This document shows positions 13,000 to 13,552 of a stretch of 13,552 nucleotides of DNA, piece after piece. The notes under the pieces are model-generated. The model did not search any database. It saw nothing but the letters and a program-made list of their open reading frames with translations, and was not told where the DNA came from. Origin of the DNA: Acidobacteriota bacterium. GTDB taxonomy: Bacteria; Acidobacteriota; Terriglobia; Terriglobales; Acidobacteriaceae. The first letter of the stretch is position 1. Every line of letters begins with the position of its first letter. A program made the translations under genes and the position numbers. The stretch is from contig QHZV01000273.1 of the NCBI GenBank assembly GCA_003224785.1, forward strand, positions 1 through 13,552, read 5' to 3'.

Positions 13000-13552
13000 A
13001 TGGCCCAGCCCACGATGGCTGCTGTTCCGGGACTCAAAGACACATACGTGCAGTTGAAGAGCCGGATGGACAAAGCGGTGGACGATTTTCGCAAAGCGTT
13101 GGTGGCGACACGCACCGGCCGTGCATCCGTAAAAATGCTCGACGGTGTCACGGTCGAGGCCTATGGATCGCAAATGCCGCTGAATCAGATTGCGCAGGTG
13201 CATTCACCCGAATCGCAGTTAATCACGGTGCAGCCGTTCGATCCGACGCAGTTGGCCGCGATTGAAAAAGCGATTCGAAGCGCCGAGCTGGGCTTGAACC
13301 CGATGAATGACGGCAAGATCATTCGCGTTCCAGTGCCGCCGCTGACCGAGGAGCGCCGCAGGGAAATGGTCAAGCATCTGCACAAGGTGCTTGAGGACCA
13401 TCGCACCGCCGTTCGCAATATCCGCCGCGATGGAAACGATGCCATCAAAAAAGCTCTCAAGGATAAGAAGGTCACGGAAGACGAAGAGAAACGCGCCTCT
13501 GCCGAAATCCAAAAGCTCACCGACGACGAAATCAAGAAGATGGAAGACATGT
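13000..13552 (+). CDS. frr: Ribosome recycling factor (3' end beyond the window)
   Basis: ATG 13000 is preceded by GAGGAG with a seven-base spacer, and the frame stays open to the end of the window (184 codons). The family is about 185 residues, so only the last few codons and the stop are missing. Together with EF-G the factor splits post-termination ribosomes. Family motifs are clear: MDKAVDDFRKALVATRTGRA near residue 24-43, PLNQIAQVHSPESQLITVQP in the middle, then AIRSAELGLNPMNDGKIIRV and PPLTEERRREMVKHLHKVLE. The N terminus has about ten extra residues (MAQPTMAAVP). pyrH, its usual upstream partner, is not present; an alpha/beta hydrolase gene is there. Confidence 0.95.
   Translation, partial: MAQPTMAAVPGLKDTYVQLKSRMDKAVDDFRKALVATRTGRASVKMLDGVTVEAYGSQMPLNQIAQVHSPESQLITVQPFDPTQLAAIEKAIRSAELGLNPMNDGKIIRVPVPPLTEERRREMVKHLHKVLEDHRTAVRNIRRDGNDAIKKALKDKKVTEDEEKRASAEIQKLTDDEIKKMEDM

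Noticed and set aside
1..13552. A defence island, CRISPR array, prophage or transposon
   Set aside because: No nuclease, transposase, integrase, phage or regular spacer-repeat pattern can be seen on either strand; the genes are biosynthetic, envelope, transport and translation genes.

Overview
The window looks like a piece of chromosome from an Acidobacteriota-like soil bacterium. That placement is inferred from gene content (a secreted carboxypeptidase-regulatory/TPR protein, a receiver-DUF4388 regulator, a DUF6580 membrane protein, a coiled-coil OmpA protein), from moderately high GC, and from degenerate 7-8 bp tandem repeats between genes. No rRNA or other phylogenetic marker is complete enough to prove it. 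I see no phage genes, transposase, CRISPR array or tRNA.

Layout, left to right. Positions 1-915 (+) hold the 3' end of queE and a full queC, two steps of 7-deazaguanine (preQ0/queuosine) synthesis. Positions 981-2167 (+) hold a secreted CarbReg-TPR protein that reads as two ORFs joined by an ATGA overlap and is probably one gene with a single-base frameshift. Positions 2338-6553 (+) hold a PilT-like ATPase, then moeA, moaC, a receiver-DUF4388 response regulator and mogA, so three molybdenum-cofactor genes have a regulator inserted among them. Positions 6681-7307 (+) hold a YqaA/DedA-type membrane protein. Positions 7310-11474 hold three minus-strand genes: a DUF6580 membrane protein, a coiled-coil OmpA-family protein and a SulP anion transporter with a STAS domain. 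Positions 11692-12060 (+) hold a truncated LacI-type regulator, 12216-12875 an alpha/beta hydrolase, and 13000 to the window end the ribosome recycling factor frr, whose stop codon lies outside the window.

Functional links: queE and queC act in sequence on the same pathway. MoaC makes cyclic pyranopterin monophosphate, MogA adenylylates molybdopterin and MoeA inserts molybdate. The other genes have no clear joint role. I do not see a convincing new multi-gene defence or metabolic system.

The most notable pattern is damage. Four genes carry lesions inside otherwise conserved domains: a likely one-base loss in the CarbReg-TPR gene, an internal deletion plus frameshift in the response regulator, an in-frame loss of about 26 residues in the OmpA domain, and loss of most of the ligand-binding domain of the LacI protein. 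Either this lineage is losing these genes by short deletions or the assembly has errors. Read mapping and comparison with close relatives would decide.
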